A stretch of DNA of 64,000 bases from Prauserella shujinwangii (GCF_003001955.1 NZ_PVNH01000007.1:186001-250000), one strand, 5' to 3'. Shown: positions 33,210 through 41,693, numbered from the stretch's first letter. Translations and numbers: made by a program. The notes: a model not told the origin generated them from the letters alone.

Positions 33210-34435
33210 GCCGCCAGACGTTCACCCTGCCCGACCTCGGCGAGGGCCTCACCGAGGCCCAGCTGATCCGCTGGCTGGTCGGTCCCGGCGAGCCGGTCGC
33301 CGTCGACGCGCCGGTCGCCGAGGTGGAGACCGCCAAGGCGACGGTCGAGGTGCCCTCGCCCTTCGCCGGAACCGTGGCCGAGCTGCACGGTGCCGAGGGG
33401 GCCACGATCGCCGTCGGGGAGCCGCTCATCTCGATCGACTCCGGACCGGCCGAGCCCGCGACCGCGGCCTACCGCGAGGAGGAGCGCGCGGGTTCGGGCA
33501 ACGTCCTCATCGGTTACGGCACCAGGGAGCGGCAGGGCCGCAGGCGCCGCCGGGTGTCCCGGCCCGCCCCCGCGGCCGCTCCCGGGGAACGGCCGCGCGT
33601 GGTCTCCCCGGTGGTGCGCAAGCTGGCGAAGGACAAGGGGATCGACCTGACCGCGCTCCGGGGAACCGGGCCGGACGGCCTGATCACCCGCGCCGACATC
33701 GAGCGTGCCGCCGCGCCCACCCCGGGCGGCACGGGCGGCACCGACCAGCGCACCGGCCTCGGCATCGCCGAGCGCATCCCGTTGCGCGGCCTGCGCGCCG
33801 CCATCGCGGCCACGCTGTCCCGCAGCAGGCGGGAGATCCCCGAGGCCACGACGTGGGTCGACGTCGACGCGACGCCGCTCGTCCGGTTGCGGAGCGAGCT
33901 GGGGGAGCGGCCGGGGCTGCTGGCGCTGGTCGCCCGGTTCGTCGTCGCGGGTCTGGGCAGGTACCCCGTGCTGAACTCCACTGTGGACACCGAATCCGGT
34001 GAGATCCTGGTGTTCGACGGGGTGCACCTCGGCATCGCCACCCAGGCCGGGCACGGCCTCGTCGTCCCCGTGGTGCGCGACGCGCACCGCCGCACCGCGC
34101 GTGACCTGGACGCCGAGATCCGGCGGGTCACCGCGGCCGCGAGGGAGGGTTCGGCCGCGGTGCTCACCCCGGGCTCGTTCACCCTCAACAACTACGGCGC
34201 GTTCGGCGTGGACGGCAGCGCGGCGATCATCAACCATCCGGAGGCGGCCATCCTCGGCATGGGCCGCATCGTCGAGCGCCCCTGGGTGGTCGACGGCGAG
34301 GTGCGGCCCCGGCACGTCACGCAGCTGTCGCTGGTGTTCGACCACCGGGTGTGCGACGGCGGGACGGCCGCCGGTTTCCTCCGGTTCGTCGCCGACGCCA
34401 TCGAGTCACCGAGCTCGGCTCTCGCCGACCTCTAG
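33206..34435 (+). CDS. bkdC: Dihydrolipoamide acyltransferase E2
   Basis: The 409-residue protein has one N-terminal lipoyl domain (Lys44 in VETAKATVEVPS), a linker rich in Arg, Pro and Ala, an E1/E3-binding domain (RVVSPVVRKLAKDKGIDLTA), and a C-terminal catalytic acyltransferase domain ending in LVFDHRVCDGGTAAGF (active His about 380). It transfers the acyl group to CoA. No E3 (dihydrolipoyl dehydrogenase) gene is nearby, so E3 is shared with other complexes. Its stop overlaps the convergent TetR gene by 4 bp. Confidence 0.9.
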   Translation: MSRQTFTLPDLGEGLTEAQLIRWLVGPGEPVAVDAPVAEVETAKATVEVPSPFAGTVAELHGAEGATIAVGEPLISIDSGPAEPATAAYREEERAGSGNVLIGYGTRERQGRRRRRVSRPAPAAAPGERPRVVSPVVRKLAKDKGIDLTALRGTGPDGLITRADIERAAAPTPGGTGGTDQRTGLGIAERIPLRGLRAAIAATLSRSRREIPEATTWVDVDATPLVRLRSELGERPGLLALVARFVVAGLGRYPVLNSTVDTESGEILVFDGVHLGIATQAGHGLVVPVVRDAHRRTARDLDAEIRRVTAAAREGSAAVLTPGSFTLNNYGAFGVDGSAAIINHPEAAILGMGRIVERPWVVDGEVRPRHVTQLSLVFDHRVCDGGTAAGFLRFVADAIESPSSALADL

Positions 34436-35022
34436 TCCGCGCCCTTCCCGCCGGGCTGGAACAGGATGCACCGGAGGGTCCGCGCGAGGTGCTCGGCCAG
34501 CCGGTCCGGGGACATCCGGGCCAGCGGGCCACCGCGCACGACGTAGCGGCCGAACGTCACGCCGATCAGGTGTGCCGCCAGCAGGTCGACGCGTTCCTCG
34601 ACGCCGGGCCCGCTCAGCACGGTGCGGTAGGCCTCGGTGCTGGTCTCGCGCATGGCGTCGTAGAGCCGGGTGGCGGTCTCCTCGTCGGACGCGGCGCTGC
34701 GGAGCAGGGCGAGGAACGGGTCGTTGCCGCCGGAGCGTTCCATGCGGTCGACGAACGCGCGCGCGATGCGGTCGGGCAGCGTGTCCGGCGGGCCGGGAAC
34801 GAGCTCCACCAGGTCGGGGGCACCGGGCATCGCGGCGACGAACAGCCGTTCCTTGCTGGTGAAGTGCCGCATGACCAGCCCGTGCGTGACACCGGCGCGC
34901 TGGGCGATCTCGCGGATGGTGGCGCGGGCGTAGCCGCGTTCGGCGAAGACGGCGCGGGCCGCGCCGAGGATCGCCGCGCGGTGGGCCTCGGGGTCGCGGA
35001 CGCGTTTCCGGGGTGCGGTCAT
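34432..35022 (-). CDS. TetR family regulator
   Basis: The 196-residue protein has the HTH AILGAARAVFAERGYARATI, REIAQRAGVTHGLVMRHFTS, KERLFVAAMPG at residues 16-65 and a variable ligand domain. It is divergent from the cysteine hydrolase. The gap contains a 9-bp inverted repeat and a third half-site that fit a TetR operator. It most likely represses itself and the hydrolase until a small ligand binds. Confidence 0.87.
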   Translation of the reverse strand: MTAPRKRVRDPEAHRAAILGAARAVFAERGYARATIREIAQRAGVTHGLVMRHFTSKERLFVAAMPGAPDLVELVPGPPDTLPDRIARAFVDRMERSGGNDPFLALLRSAASDEETATRLYDAMRETSTEAYRTVLSGPGVEERVDLLAAHLIGVTFGRYVVRGGPLARMSPDRLAEHLARTLRCILFQPGGKGAD

Positions 35023-35038
35023 CCGCCTAGTGTACAGC

Positions 35039-35083
35039 TGGTCATTACGGTGCTATCCTCACTAATGACCAACTGTTCATTAG
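35039..35083. promoter_or_regulatory. TetR-type operator cluster
   Basis: TGGTCATTA (35039-35047) and TAATGACCA (35063-35071) are exact inverted copies 15 bp apart. CTAATGA (35062-35068) also pairs with TCATTAG (35077-35083). The three half-sites fill the gap between the divergent TetR gene and the cysteine hydrolase and end at the hydrolase ribosome site AGGAGGT (35082-35088). Confidence 0.55.
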
Positions 35084-35094
35084 GAGGTGCCTCC

Positions 35095-35727
35095 ATGTCC
35101 CTGGAACCGCTCACGCCGGAGAACACCACGATCGTCCTCGTCGACCACGCCGTCGGCTTCGCCAACGTGCTGCGCTCGCACGACACCGCGCAGCACGTCG
35201 GCAACGTGGTCGGGCTGGCGAAGACCGCGCGGCTGTACGGCACCGGTCTCGTCGTGACCAACGGCATGCCCACCAAGCCGTCCGGCCCGCTCTACCCGGA
35301 GCTGCTCGAGGTGCTCGGCGACCACCCGGTCATCGAGCGCGGCGGCAACTTCGACGCCTTCCTCGACGACGCCTTCGCCGACGCGGTGCGCGCGACCGGG
35401 CGCCGCAAGCTCGCGATCGCCGGCGTGTCCACCGAGGGCTGCGTGCTCCAGACCGTGCTCGGCGGGCTGCGCGCGGGCTATGAGGTGTACCTCGTCGTCG
35501 ACGCCTCGGCCAGCCTCACCGCCGAGACCCACGAGACGGCCGTGCGGCGCATGGTGCAGGCGGGCGCCGTGCCGGTCACGTGGTTCTCGCTGGCCGGTGA
35601 GTTCACCGTGGATCACCGTTCGCCGTCGGCGCCGCACTTCCAGCAGCTGATGCGGGAGCACGTGCCCACCATGGCGATGGGCGTGCGGACGTGGCGGTCG
35701 GCACTCGAGCACGCTCCGGTCGCGTGA
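35095..35727 (+). CDS. Isochorismatase-like cysteine hydrolase
   Basis: The 210-residue protein has catalytic Asp in TTIVLVDHAVGFANVLRS, a Lys region (ATGRRKLAIAGVSTEGCVLQ) and the nucleophile Cys in STEGCVLQTV. These match the isochorismatase/nicotinamidase superfamily, YcaC-like group. It cleaves a small amide or enol ether by a thioester intermediate. ATG 35095 follows a perfect AGGAGGT. It is controlled by the divergent TetR through the operator cluster. The substrate is unknown. Confidence 0.85.
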   Translation: MSLEPLTPENTTIVLVDHAVGFANVLRSHDTAQHVGNVVGLAKTARLYGTGLVVTNGMPTKPSGPLYPELLEVLGDHPVIERGGNFDAFLDDAFADAVRATGRRKLAIAGVSTEGCVLQTVLGGLRAGYEVYLVVDASASLTAETHETAVRRMVQAGAVPVTWFSLAGEFTVDHRSPSAPHFQQLMREHVPTMAMGVRTWRSALEHAPVA

Positions 35728-35748
35728 ACCACCGGCGCGCCGGTGCGC

Positions 35749-36390
35749 TCAGCCGAACACGGGGCCGCGGTCCCGGCGGCGCTTGAGCTCGTAGAAGCCG
35801 TCGACACCGGCGAGCGTCGTGCACGCGTCCCACAGCCTGCCCGCCTGCTCGCCGCGGGGCGCCGGGCTGACGACCGGGCCGAAGAAGGCCGCCGTGCGCC
35901 AGCGCACGACCGGTGCGCCGACCTCGTCGCCCACCAGCGCGATGGCCTCGTCGTGCGACGCCCGCGCCAGCTCGTCGTAGTCGGTGCGGTCCGCGAACTC
36001 CGCCAGTTCCCCGGGAAGCCCCGCCTCGGCGAGCGACTCCTGGATCAGCGGCCGGTCCACCAGCGGCCGCTGATCCAGGTGCACGCGCCTGCCCATCGCC
36101 TCGTACAGCGGCAGCGTGCACTCCGGACCGCACTTCTGCCTGGCGGCGGCGAAGACCCGCACCGCGCCGAACGACGCGTCGAGGAAGTGGCGGAACTTGC
36201 GGTACTTCCGCTCCACCTCCTTGCCCTCGTTGAGGCAGTAGAGGCTCATGACGTGCCAGCGCGCGCGGACCGGGCGCACGCGCTGCACCTCCAGCATCCA
36301 CCGGGAGACGAGCCATGCCCACGGGCAGATCGGCTCGACCCACACGTCGACCTCCTCCGGCTCACCCGCCGGTACGCCTTCCGCCGCCAT
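35749..36390 (-). CDS. Rv2466c-like mycothiol-dependent oxidoreductase, CPWA active site
   Basis: The 213-residue protein has a thioredoxin/DsbA-like fold. Its N-terminus VDVWVEPICPWAWLVSRWML and HVMSLYCLNEGK, and C-terminal VRWRTAAFFGPVVSPAPRGE, then QAGRLWDACTTL, match the Rv2466c family. In Rv2466c the active site is CPWC. Here the second Cys is Ala (CPWA), leaving a monothiol centre. It could still act by a mycothiol-mixed-disulfide mechanism. Extra Cys residues (QKCGPECTLP) near residues 90-95 might replace the lost partner. Confidence 0.8.
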   Translation of the reverse strand: MAAEGVPAGEPEEVDVWVEPICPWAWLVSRWMLEVQRVRPVRARWHVMSLYCLNEGKEVERKYRKFRHFLDASFGAVRVFAAARQKCGPECTLPLYEAMGRRVHLDQRPLVDRPLIQESLAEAGLPGELAEFADRTDYDELARASHDEAIALVGDEVGAPVVRWRTAAFFGPVVSPAPRGEQAGRLWDACTTLAGVDGFYELKRRRDRGPVFG

Positions 36391-36440
36391 GTTCCTCTCC
36401 TCGTCCCTCTCCTCGTCGTCGGTGCCGCTACGCTGCCGCC

Positions 36441-36848
36441 GTGACCGCCCGCCGTGTCTTCGCGATCTGGCTCGCCACCACCGTCGCCGGTGCGGTGCTG
36501 CTGGCCCTGCCCGACTCGTCCGGTGCCGTGGTCCGGATCTCCGAGCGGCACGGTCCCGGCGTGGTCGACGTGCTCGGCATGGTCGTCGTCCTCGCCGGAA
36601 GCGCCGTGCTGTGGTGGCACCTGATCCGCCACCGCGGGCTCGTCGTGCGCGGGCTCGGGGGGCGCGCGACCGCCGCGCTCCTCACCACGCTCGTCCTGGC
36701 CCTCGCGCTGGTCGCCTGGTCCGTGCTGGCCGACATCGGCTGGTGGTGGGTGGCGGGCGCGGGCTGCGCCTGGGCCGCGCAGCTGGTCGCGTTGCGTGCC
36801 ACGGCGCACCCCCGCTCGGCATCGGCACCCGGGTCCCGCCCACGATAG
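36441..36848 (+). CDS. Small integral membrane protein
   Basis: The 135-residue protein from GTG 36441 has four hydrophobic segments (FAIWLATTVAGAVLLALP, VVDVLGMVVVLAGSAVLWWH, AALLTTLVLALALVAWSVLA, WWWVAGAGCAWAAQLVAL). No family is recognised. A TACGCT box lies 6 nt before the start and there is no ribosome site, so the transcript may be leaderless. It is divergent from the mycothiol-type oxidoreductase and lies just upstream of the terpenoid operon, separated from it by two hairpins. Confidence 0.65.
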   Translation: MTARRVFAIWLATTVAGAVLLALPDSSGAVVRISERHGPGVVDVLGMVVVLAGSAVLWWHLIRHRGLVVRGLGGRATAALLTTLVLALALVAWSVLADIGWWWVAGAGCAWAAQLVALRATAHPRSASAPGSRPR

Positions 36849-36852
36849 GCAC

Positions 36853-36900
36853 GGATCACCGGCACGCCGGTCGGTGATCCTCCGGACACGCGGTGTCCGG
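36853..36900. terminator. Two tandem hairpins before the terpenoid operon
   Basis: The first is GGATCACCG-N10-CGGTGATCC (36853-36880). The second is CCGGACAC-GCG-GTGTCCGG (36882-36900). They start 5 bp after the membrane-protein stop. No U-run follows, which is common for actinomycete terminators. They would insulate the downstream operon from upstream transcription. Confidence 0.5.
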
Positions 36901-36950
36901 TGTTCTGCGGACTGTCGGGTACTCGCGCCGCTCCGGTTACGTCGACCGGC

Positions 36951-37964
36951 ATGGACGTGGCGTTGAAGAGCCCGGAGGACGGGCAGCACCCTGCCGGCCC
37001 CGGGCGCGCACTGGACGAGCTGCACCAGGAACTGGCGCGGCGCTGGGCCGGCGCGGACGCGCTGGACTCGATCTGCCGGTACGCGGTGCTGCCCGCGGGC
37101 AAGCTGTTCCGTCCCATCCTGCTGCTGAACGCGGCCGCGTGCGTCGGGGGCCGGGCCGAGGAGGTGCTGCCCGCCGCCGTCGGCACCGAGTGCGGGCACG
37201 TCGCGAGCCTCGTGCACGACGACATCATCGACCGCGACGAGATGCGCCGCGGCAGGTTCTCGGTGCAGCACGCCTTCGGCGCGGACGACGCGATCATCGC
37301 GGGCGACGCGCTGATCTTCGACCTGTTCGGTTGCCTGGCGGAGTGCCGGGCGACCGGGATCGCCGACGAGCGGATCGTGTCGGCACTCGCCGCGGTGTCC
37401 AAGGCCGGTCTGGACATGTGCCGCGGTCAGCACCTCGAGTCGCGGCTGCAGGGACGGCTGGACTGCACGGTCGAGACCTACCTGGAGATGGTGAGCCTGA
37501 AGACGGCCGCGTTCTTCCGCGCGGCCTGCGCCTGCGGCGGGATCCTCGGCGGGGGTGAGCACGAGCAGATCCGCGCCCTGTGCGCCTACGGCGACCACCT
37601 GGGAGTCGCCTTCCAGATCCACGACGACCTGCTGGCCTACACCAGCGCCACCACGGCCACCGGCAAACCGGCCGACAGCGACGTGCGCAACCGCAGGCTG
37701 ACCCTCCCCGTGATCCTCGGCTACCGCCGGGGCGGTTCCGCCGCCGCCGAGCTGAAGCGCATCATGACCGGTGCGGTCGAGCCGGAGCAGGCCTTCGGCG
37801 CGATGGCCAGGTTGCTCGGCGAGACCGGCGCGATCGCGGCGGCCGGTGCACTGGCCAACGAACAGGCGGTGCTGGCCTACGAGGCCCTCGCCGCGCTGCC
37901 CGACTCGCCGCACCGCACCCGGCTGGCCGAGTTCGCCTGGCGTGCGGTGGAACGGACGTGGTGA
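36951..37964 (+). CDS. Polyprenyl diphosphate synthase
   Basis: The 337-residue protein starts at ATG 36951 (17 more codons are open but unlikely). The first aspartate-rich motif is HDDIIDRDEMRRG (Asp 90, 91, 94). The second is FQIHDDLLAYTSATTATGKP (Asp 225, 226), where the usual last Asp is Tyr/Ala. GKLFRP and KTAAFFRAACACGG are also typical. Small residues before the first motif (HVASLV) would allow a chain of C20 or longer. It makes the linear prenyl substrate for the cluster. The stop overlaps the GTG start of the next gene. Confidence 0.88.
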   Translation: MDVALKSPEDGQHPAGPGRALDELHQELARRWAGADALDSICRYAVLPAGKLFRPILLLNAAACVGGRAEEVLPAAVGTECGHVASLVHDDIIDRDEMRRGRFSVQHAFGADDAIIAGDALIFDLFGCLAECRATGIADERIVSALAAVSKAGLDMCRGQHLESRLQGRLDCTVETYLEMVSLKTAAFFRAACACGGILGGGEHEQIRALCAYGDHLGVAFQIHDDLLAYTSATTATGKPADSDVRNRRLTLPVILGYRRGGSAAAELKRIMTGAVEPEQAFGAMARLLGETGAIAAAGALANEQAVLAYEALAALPDSPHRTRLAEFAWRAVERTW

Positions 37965-40525
37965 CCGTGCGACCGCGCGACCGGTTGCTGGCTCACCTGG
38001 AGGTCTGGCGTCCCTACACGCTCGGTCACGCCGGGCTGGCCGCGCTGGCGGCGGCCACGCTGGCGGCCGAGCAGCCGTCCTGGCCGCGGCTGCTCGGGGC
38101 GTGGGCCGTGCCGACCCTCGGGTGGCTGGCCGGGCTCTACGGCGGGGACTACTTCGACCGCGCGCTCGACTCCGCAGCCAAGCCGCAGCGCCCGATCCCG
38201 TCCGGCCGGGTCGCCGCGGGCACCGCCCGCGCCGCGATGATCGGATGCGTGGTGGCGGGCGGCGCCGTCGCGATGGTCCTGAACTGGCGGACGGTCGTCC
38301 TCGTCGCGGCCGCGCTGCTGCTCGGCGTCCTCTACCACACGCGGTTCAAGGCCCGTGGTCTCGCCGGGCACGTGGCCAGGGGAGTGTTGACCGGTTTCGC
38401 GGTGCTGTCCGGCATGCTCGCCGTGGCCCCGCTCCCGCCGCCGGCACTGGCGCCGCTCGTGCTCGCCTTCGTCCTGCACGACACCGGGACGAACCTGATC
38501 GGCGCGCTCCGCGACGTCGACGGCGACCGGGCGGGCGGGTACGAGACCTTCCCGGTACGCCACGGGACGCGGGCGGCCCTGTGGCTGGCCGCCGCTCTCG
38601 GGGCGCTGTGGTCGGGGCTGGCGGTCGTCGTGCCGTTCACGGGCGCGGCCGGTGGCTCGGTGCCCGCGTTCGCCGCGCTGCTCGCGGTCGCGGCCCTCGC
38701 CTGGGCGGCCGTGCTGGCCCGGTTGTGGCGCGCGGGTGAGCCCGTGCCCCGCCGCGCCGCCCTCGCCGCGCACGAGGTGCTCACCGTCGAGCGCATCGGG
38801 CTGGGCACGGCGTTTCTCGCACTCGGCTGGGGCGCGGCGCAGGCCGTGGCGGTCGGGCTGCCCGTCGCCGTGCTGACAGTACTCGCGCAGCGCCTGCTGC
38901 GCGCGCGCTACGAGTTCGCCGACGAGCCCGGACCGTCCGTGTCGGCCGAGACGATCCTCGGCTACGTCGACGCGCGGTTGCGGGACATCGCCGGGGGCGC
39001 GGCCCGCCCGGTCCGCACTCCGGCGGGCTGGCGCCGCCGGATCCGCATCCGCGTGGCGGACCTTCCGCTCGACGTCCACCTGGTCGCCGACGGGGCGATC
39101 CGCCGGGTGCCCTCGGCCGAGTTCGCGGCAGGCACCCTCCCGTCGCTCACCATCACCACGACCAGCGACGTCTTCGCGGACATCTTCCTGTCCCGGCGCA
39201 GCACCCCGCGCCGCGCGTACCTGTCCCGGGCCATCCGGATGGACGCCTCGGCCCGGGACATGCTGTCGCTGAACCAGATCTTCAACGAGTTCCGCCGCGC
39301 CGTGCCGGCCCCCGCGCCGGACCGCGCTCCGGCCAGGACGGAGCAGCCCGGGACCGGGTCCCGTGCGGAGGCCGGACCGGGCCTTCTCCCGGACCGGGTG
39401 GTCATCAGTGACACGACGTTGCGCGACGGCGAGCAGATGCCCGGCGTCGCGTTCGCCCCGGAAGCGAAGGTCACGCTGGCCCGCGAGCTGGACGCCCTCG
39501 GCGTACCGCTGATCGAGGCGGGCTTCCCGGCCGTGTCCCGCGCCGAGGAGGAGGCCGTGCGGGCGGTCGCCGGCGCGGGGCTGGACGCGGTGATCCAGGT
39601 GATCGCGCGCCCGAGGCGGGACGACATCGACGCGGCGGTGCGCAGCGGGGCGCACAGCATCGCCGTGTTCGTCGGCACCTCCGACGCCCACATCCGGGCC
39701 AAGCTGCGGACCACACCGGACGCGCTGCTGCGGGACGCCGCCGACGCCGTGGCCTACGCCAAGCGCGCCGGTCACCAGGTGGTGTTCGCGGCGGAGGACG
39801 CCACGCGCACCGACCCCGGGTTCCTCATCACGCTCTACGACGCGGTCGCCGGTGCCGGTGCCGACGCGGTCGGGCTCGCCGACACCGCCGGGGTCGCGAC
39901 ACCGTGGTCGCTGGCCGCGCTGGTCCGCCGGGTGACCGAGGCCTGCGAACTCCCGCTCGCGGTGCACTGCCACAACGACCTCGGGCTGGCCACCGCCAAC
40001 TCGGTCGCCGGGGTCCTCTCCGGGGCGTCCGGGGTGCAGTGCTCGGTGCTCGGCATCGGCGAACGGGCAGGCAACGCCGCCCTGGAGGAGGTCGTGCTCA
40101 CGCTGGAGATCGCGTTCGGCCACCGCACCGGACTCGACCTGCCCCGGCTCACCGGGCTCGCGCGGCGGGTCGGCGACCTCGCGGGCACCGGCGTCCCTGT
40201 GAACAAGGCGGTGGTCGGCGAGAACGCGTTCGTCCACGAGAGCGGGCTGCACGTCGACGGGCTGCTGCGGGACGCCGCCACCTACGAACCGTACGAGCCC
40301 GCCCTGCTCGGGCGTCAGCGGCGCATCGTCTTCGGCAAGCACTCCGGACGGTCGGGCATCGCCGAGACGTTGCGGCGGCACGACATCGCGCTGGACGAAG
40401 GCCAGCTCGGCGAGCTGGTGCGCGAGGTGAAGCGGGGCGGCACGGGAACATCCTGTCTGGACGAGAACGGCCTGGTGCGCCTGGCCGGCGACCTGCTGAA
40501 GGGAGCATCGTGTCGCACGACGTGA
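37961..40525 (+). CDS. UbiA prenyltransferase - SCP2-like - homocitrate/isopropylmalate synthase triple fusion
   Basis: One uninterrupted frame of 854 residues. Residues 1-315: UbiA membrane domain with GGDYFDRALDSAAKPQRPIP and RDVDGDRAGGYETFPVRHG, the two Asp motifs. Residues 325-447: an SCP2-like lipid-binding domain (VSAETILGYVDARLRDIAGG, LPSLTITTTSDVFADIFLSR, SLNQIFNEF). A Pro/Ala-rich linker covers 448-475. Residues 478-850: a complete DRE-TIM acyltransferase domain with ISDTTLRDGEQMPGVAF, AVHCHNDLGLATANSVAG, GIGERAGNAALEEV and FVHESGLHVDG. The last part would condense acetyl-CoA with a keto acid, and the first would transfer or cyclise a prenyl chain. I know of no common protein with this order. 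It overlaps both neighbours. Confidence 0.85.
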   Translation: MTVRPRDRLLAHLEVWRPYTLGHAGLAALAAATLAAEQPSWPRLLGAWAVPTLGWLAGLYGGDYFDRALDSAAKPQRPIPSGRVAAGTARAAMIGCVVAGGAVAMVLNWRTVVLVAAALLLGVLYHTRFKARGLAGHVARGVLTGFAVLSGMLAVAPLPPPALAPLVLAFVLHDTGTNLIGALRDVDGDRAGGYETFPVRHGTRAALWLAAALGALWSGLAVVVPFTGAAGGSVPAFAALLAVAALAWAAVLARLWRAGEPVPRRAALAAHEVLTVERIGLGTAFLALGWGAAQAVAVGLPVAVLTVLAQRLLRARYEFADEPGPSVSAETILGYVDARLRDIAGGAARPVRTPAGWRRRIRIRVADLPLDVHLVADGAIRRVPSAEFAAGTLPSLTITTTSDVFADIFLSRRSTPRRAYLSRAIRMDASARDMLSLNQIFNEFRRAVPAPAPDRAPARTEQPGTGSRAEAGPGLLPDRVVISDTTLRDGEQMPGVAFAPEAKVTLARELDALGVPLIEAGFPAVSRAEEEAVRAVAGAGLDAVIQVIARPRRDDIDAAVRSGAHSIAVFVGTSDAHIRAKLRTTPDALLRDAADAVAYAKRAGHQVVFAAEDATRTDPGFLITLYDAVAGAGADAVGLADTAGVATPWSLAALVRRVTEACELPLAVHCHNDLGLATANSVAGVLSGASGVQCSVLGIGERAGNAALEEVVLTLEIAFGHRTGLDLPRLTGLARRVGDLAGTGVPVNKAVVGENAFVHESGLHVDGLLRDAATYEPYEPALLGRQRRIVFGKHSGRSGIAETLRRHDIALDEGQLGELVREVKRGGTGTSCLDENGLVRLAGDLLKGASCRTT

Positions 40526-41682
40526 GCTGGCTCGAGCAGTACATGAGCGACGCCAAGGCCGGCACCCTGGCGGCCCCGCCGTCGGCCTGGTGGATCGTGA
40601 CCCGTGCCTGCAACCTGAACTGCTACTACTGCTTCGCGGACGCGCGGAAGAAGGACCCGGACGAGCTGGACACCGCCGAGGCGATGGCCGTGCTCGAGGA
40701 CTTCGCCGCCAGCGGCCTGATGTTCGTCACGTTCCTCGGTGGGGAACCGCTGGTGCGCAAGGACATCTACCGGCTCGTCGACCACTCCACCGATCTGGGC
40801 CTCTACACCGCGCTGCTCACCAACGGGCTGAACGTGCGGGAGGACAAGATCGACCGCCTGGTGGACGCGGGCCTGGAGATGATCGGCGTCTCCATCGACA
40901 GCACCGAAGCCGCCACGCACGACTCCGTCCGCGGTGTCCGCGGGTCCCTGGACTGGACCAGACGGGTGGTCCGCCACGCGGTGCGGCGGGGAGTGCGGAC
41001 GAGTGTGCGCATCGTGGTCAGCGAGGACAGCTACGAGTCGATCCCCGACCTGTTCCGGTGGGCGGTCGACGAGGGCGTCGAGGAACTGATCCTGCTCCCG
41101 ATGTTCATGGTCGGCCGCGCGGCGGGGGGAGCCGAGGACAGGCGGGCCGACATCGTGGGCAAACGGCTGTTCCTGGACAGCCTCCGGCGCCTGCGCCGGC
41201 TCGGCGAGCCGCTCGGCATCTCGGTCCCGGTGCAGGAGACGCTGGCCTGCCCGCAGGGCATCGAACTGCGCCCGCCCACGGACCGGCACCACCACGCCGG
41301 GCACGCGGCCGGATTCGAGCTGAGCTCCGGCTGCAAGGTCGGCAGGTTCATGATCAGCGTGCAGCCGAACGGGGACGTCTATCCGTGCCCGTTCGTGCAC
41401 ACCAGCATCGGCAACCTGCGCACGCGGAGCGTGACCGACATCTGGCGCTCACCGCTGCTGCGGCGGGCACGGGGCGAGGACCTCGGCTGCCTGGCGCGAT
41501 CGATGATCCACACCGGCAGGGCCGACGTGGCCGATCCGACCTACCGGGCCGACGCCGCGCGGCTGCTGGCCGAGCTGCCCGCCCCGGCGGAGGGCGGCGA
41601 CCGGCCTGCCGCCGGAGACCTGCCGTTCGTTCCGGTGGACGGGCTGTCGCTGGCCTCGCACCGGGCCCGCGGCGAGGGATAG
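40510..41682 (+). CDS. Radical SAM/SPASM-domain enzyme
   Basis: The 390-residue protein starts at GTG 40510, 16 bp inside the previous gene, with GAAGGGAG upstream. The [4Fe-4S]-SAM motif is ACNLNCYYCF (Cys 34, 38, 41), followed by VTFLGGEPLVRKDIYRLVDH. The C-terminal SPASM-like region has Cys in SSGCKVGRFMISVQPNGDVY, YPCPF and LGCLARS for an auxiliary cluster. Such enzymes often modify peptides, but no precursor peptide is nearby. A role on a terpenoid or carrier-bound intermediate is inferred from the operon. Confidence 0.85.
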   Translation: MSHDVSWLEQYMSDAKAGTLAAPPSAWWIVTRACNLNCYYCFADARKKDPDELDTAEAMAVLEDFAASGLMFVTFLGGEPLVRKDIYRLVDHSTDLGLYTALLTNGLNVREDKIDRLVDAGLEMIGVSIDSTEAATHDSVRGVRGSLDWTRRVVRHAVRRGVRTSVRIVVSEDSYESIPDLFRWAVDEGVEELILLPMFMVGRAAGGAEDRRADIVGKRLFLDSLRRLRRLGEPLGISVPVQETLACPQGIELRPPTDRHHHAGHAAGFELSSGCKVGRFMISVQPNGDVYPCPFVHTSIGNLRTRSVTDIWRSPLLRRARGEDLGCLARSMIHTGRADVADPTYRADAARLLAELPAPAEGGDRPAAGDLPFVPVDGLSLASHRARGEG

Positions 41683-41693
41683 GAGGACACACG

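Noticed and set aside
40510-41682. RiPP (peptide natural product) cluster around the radical SAM enzyme
   Set aside because: No precursor peptide, leader-binding protein or peptidase was seen. All neighbours are isoprenoid-type or carrier genes.
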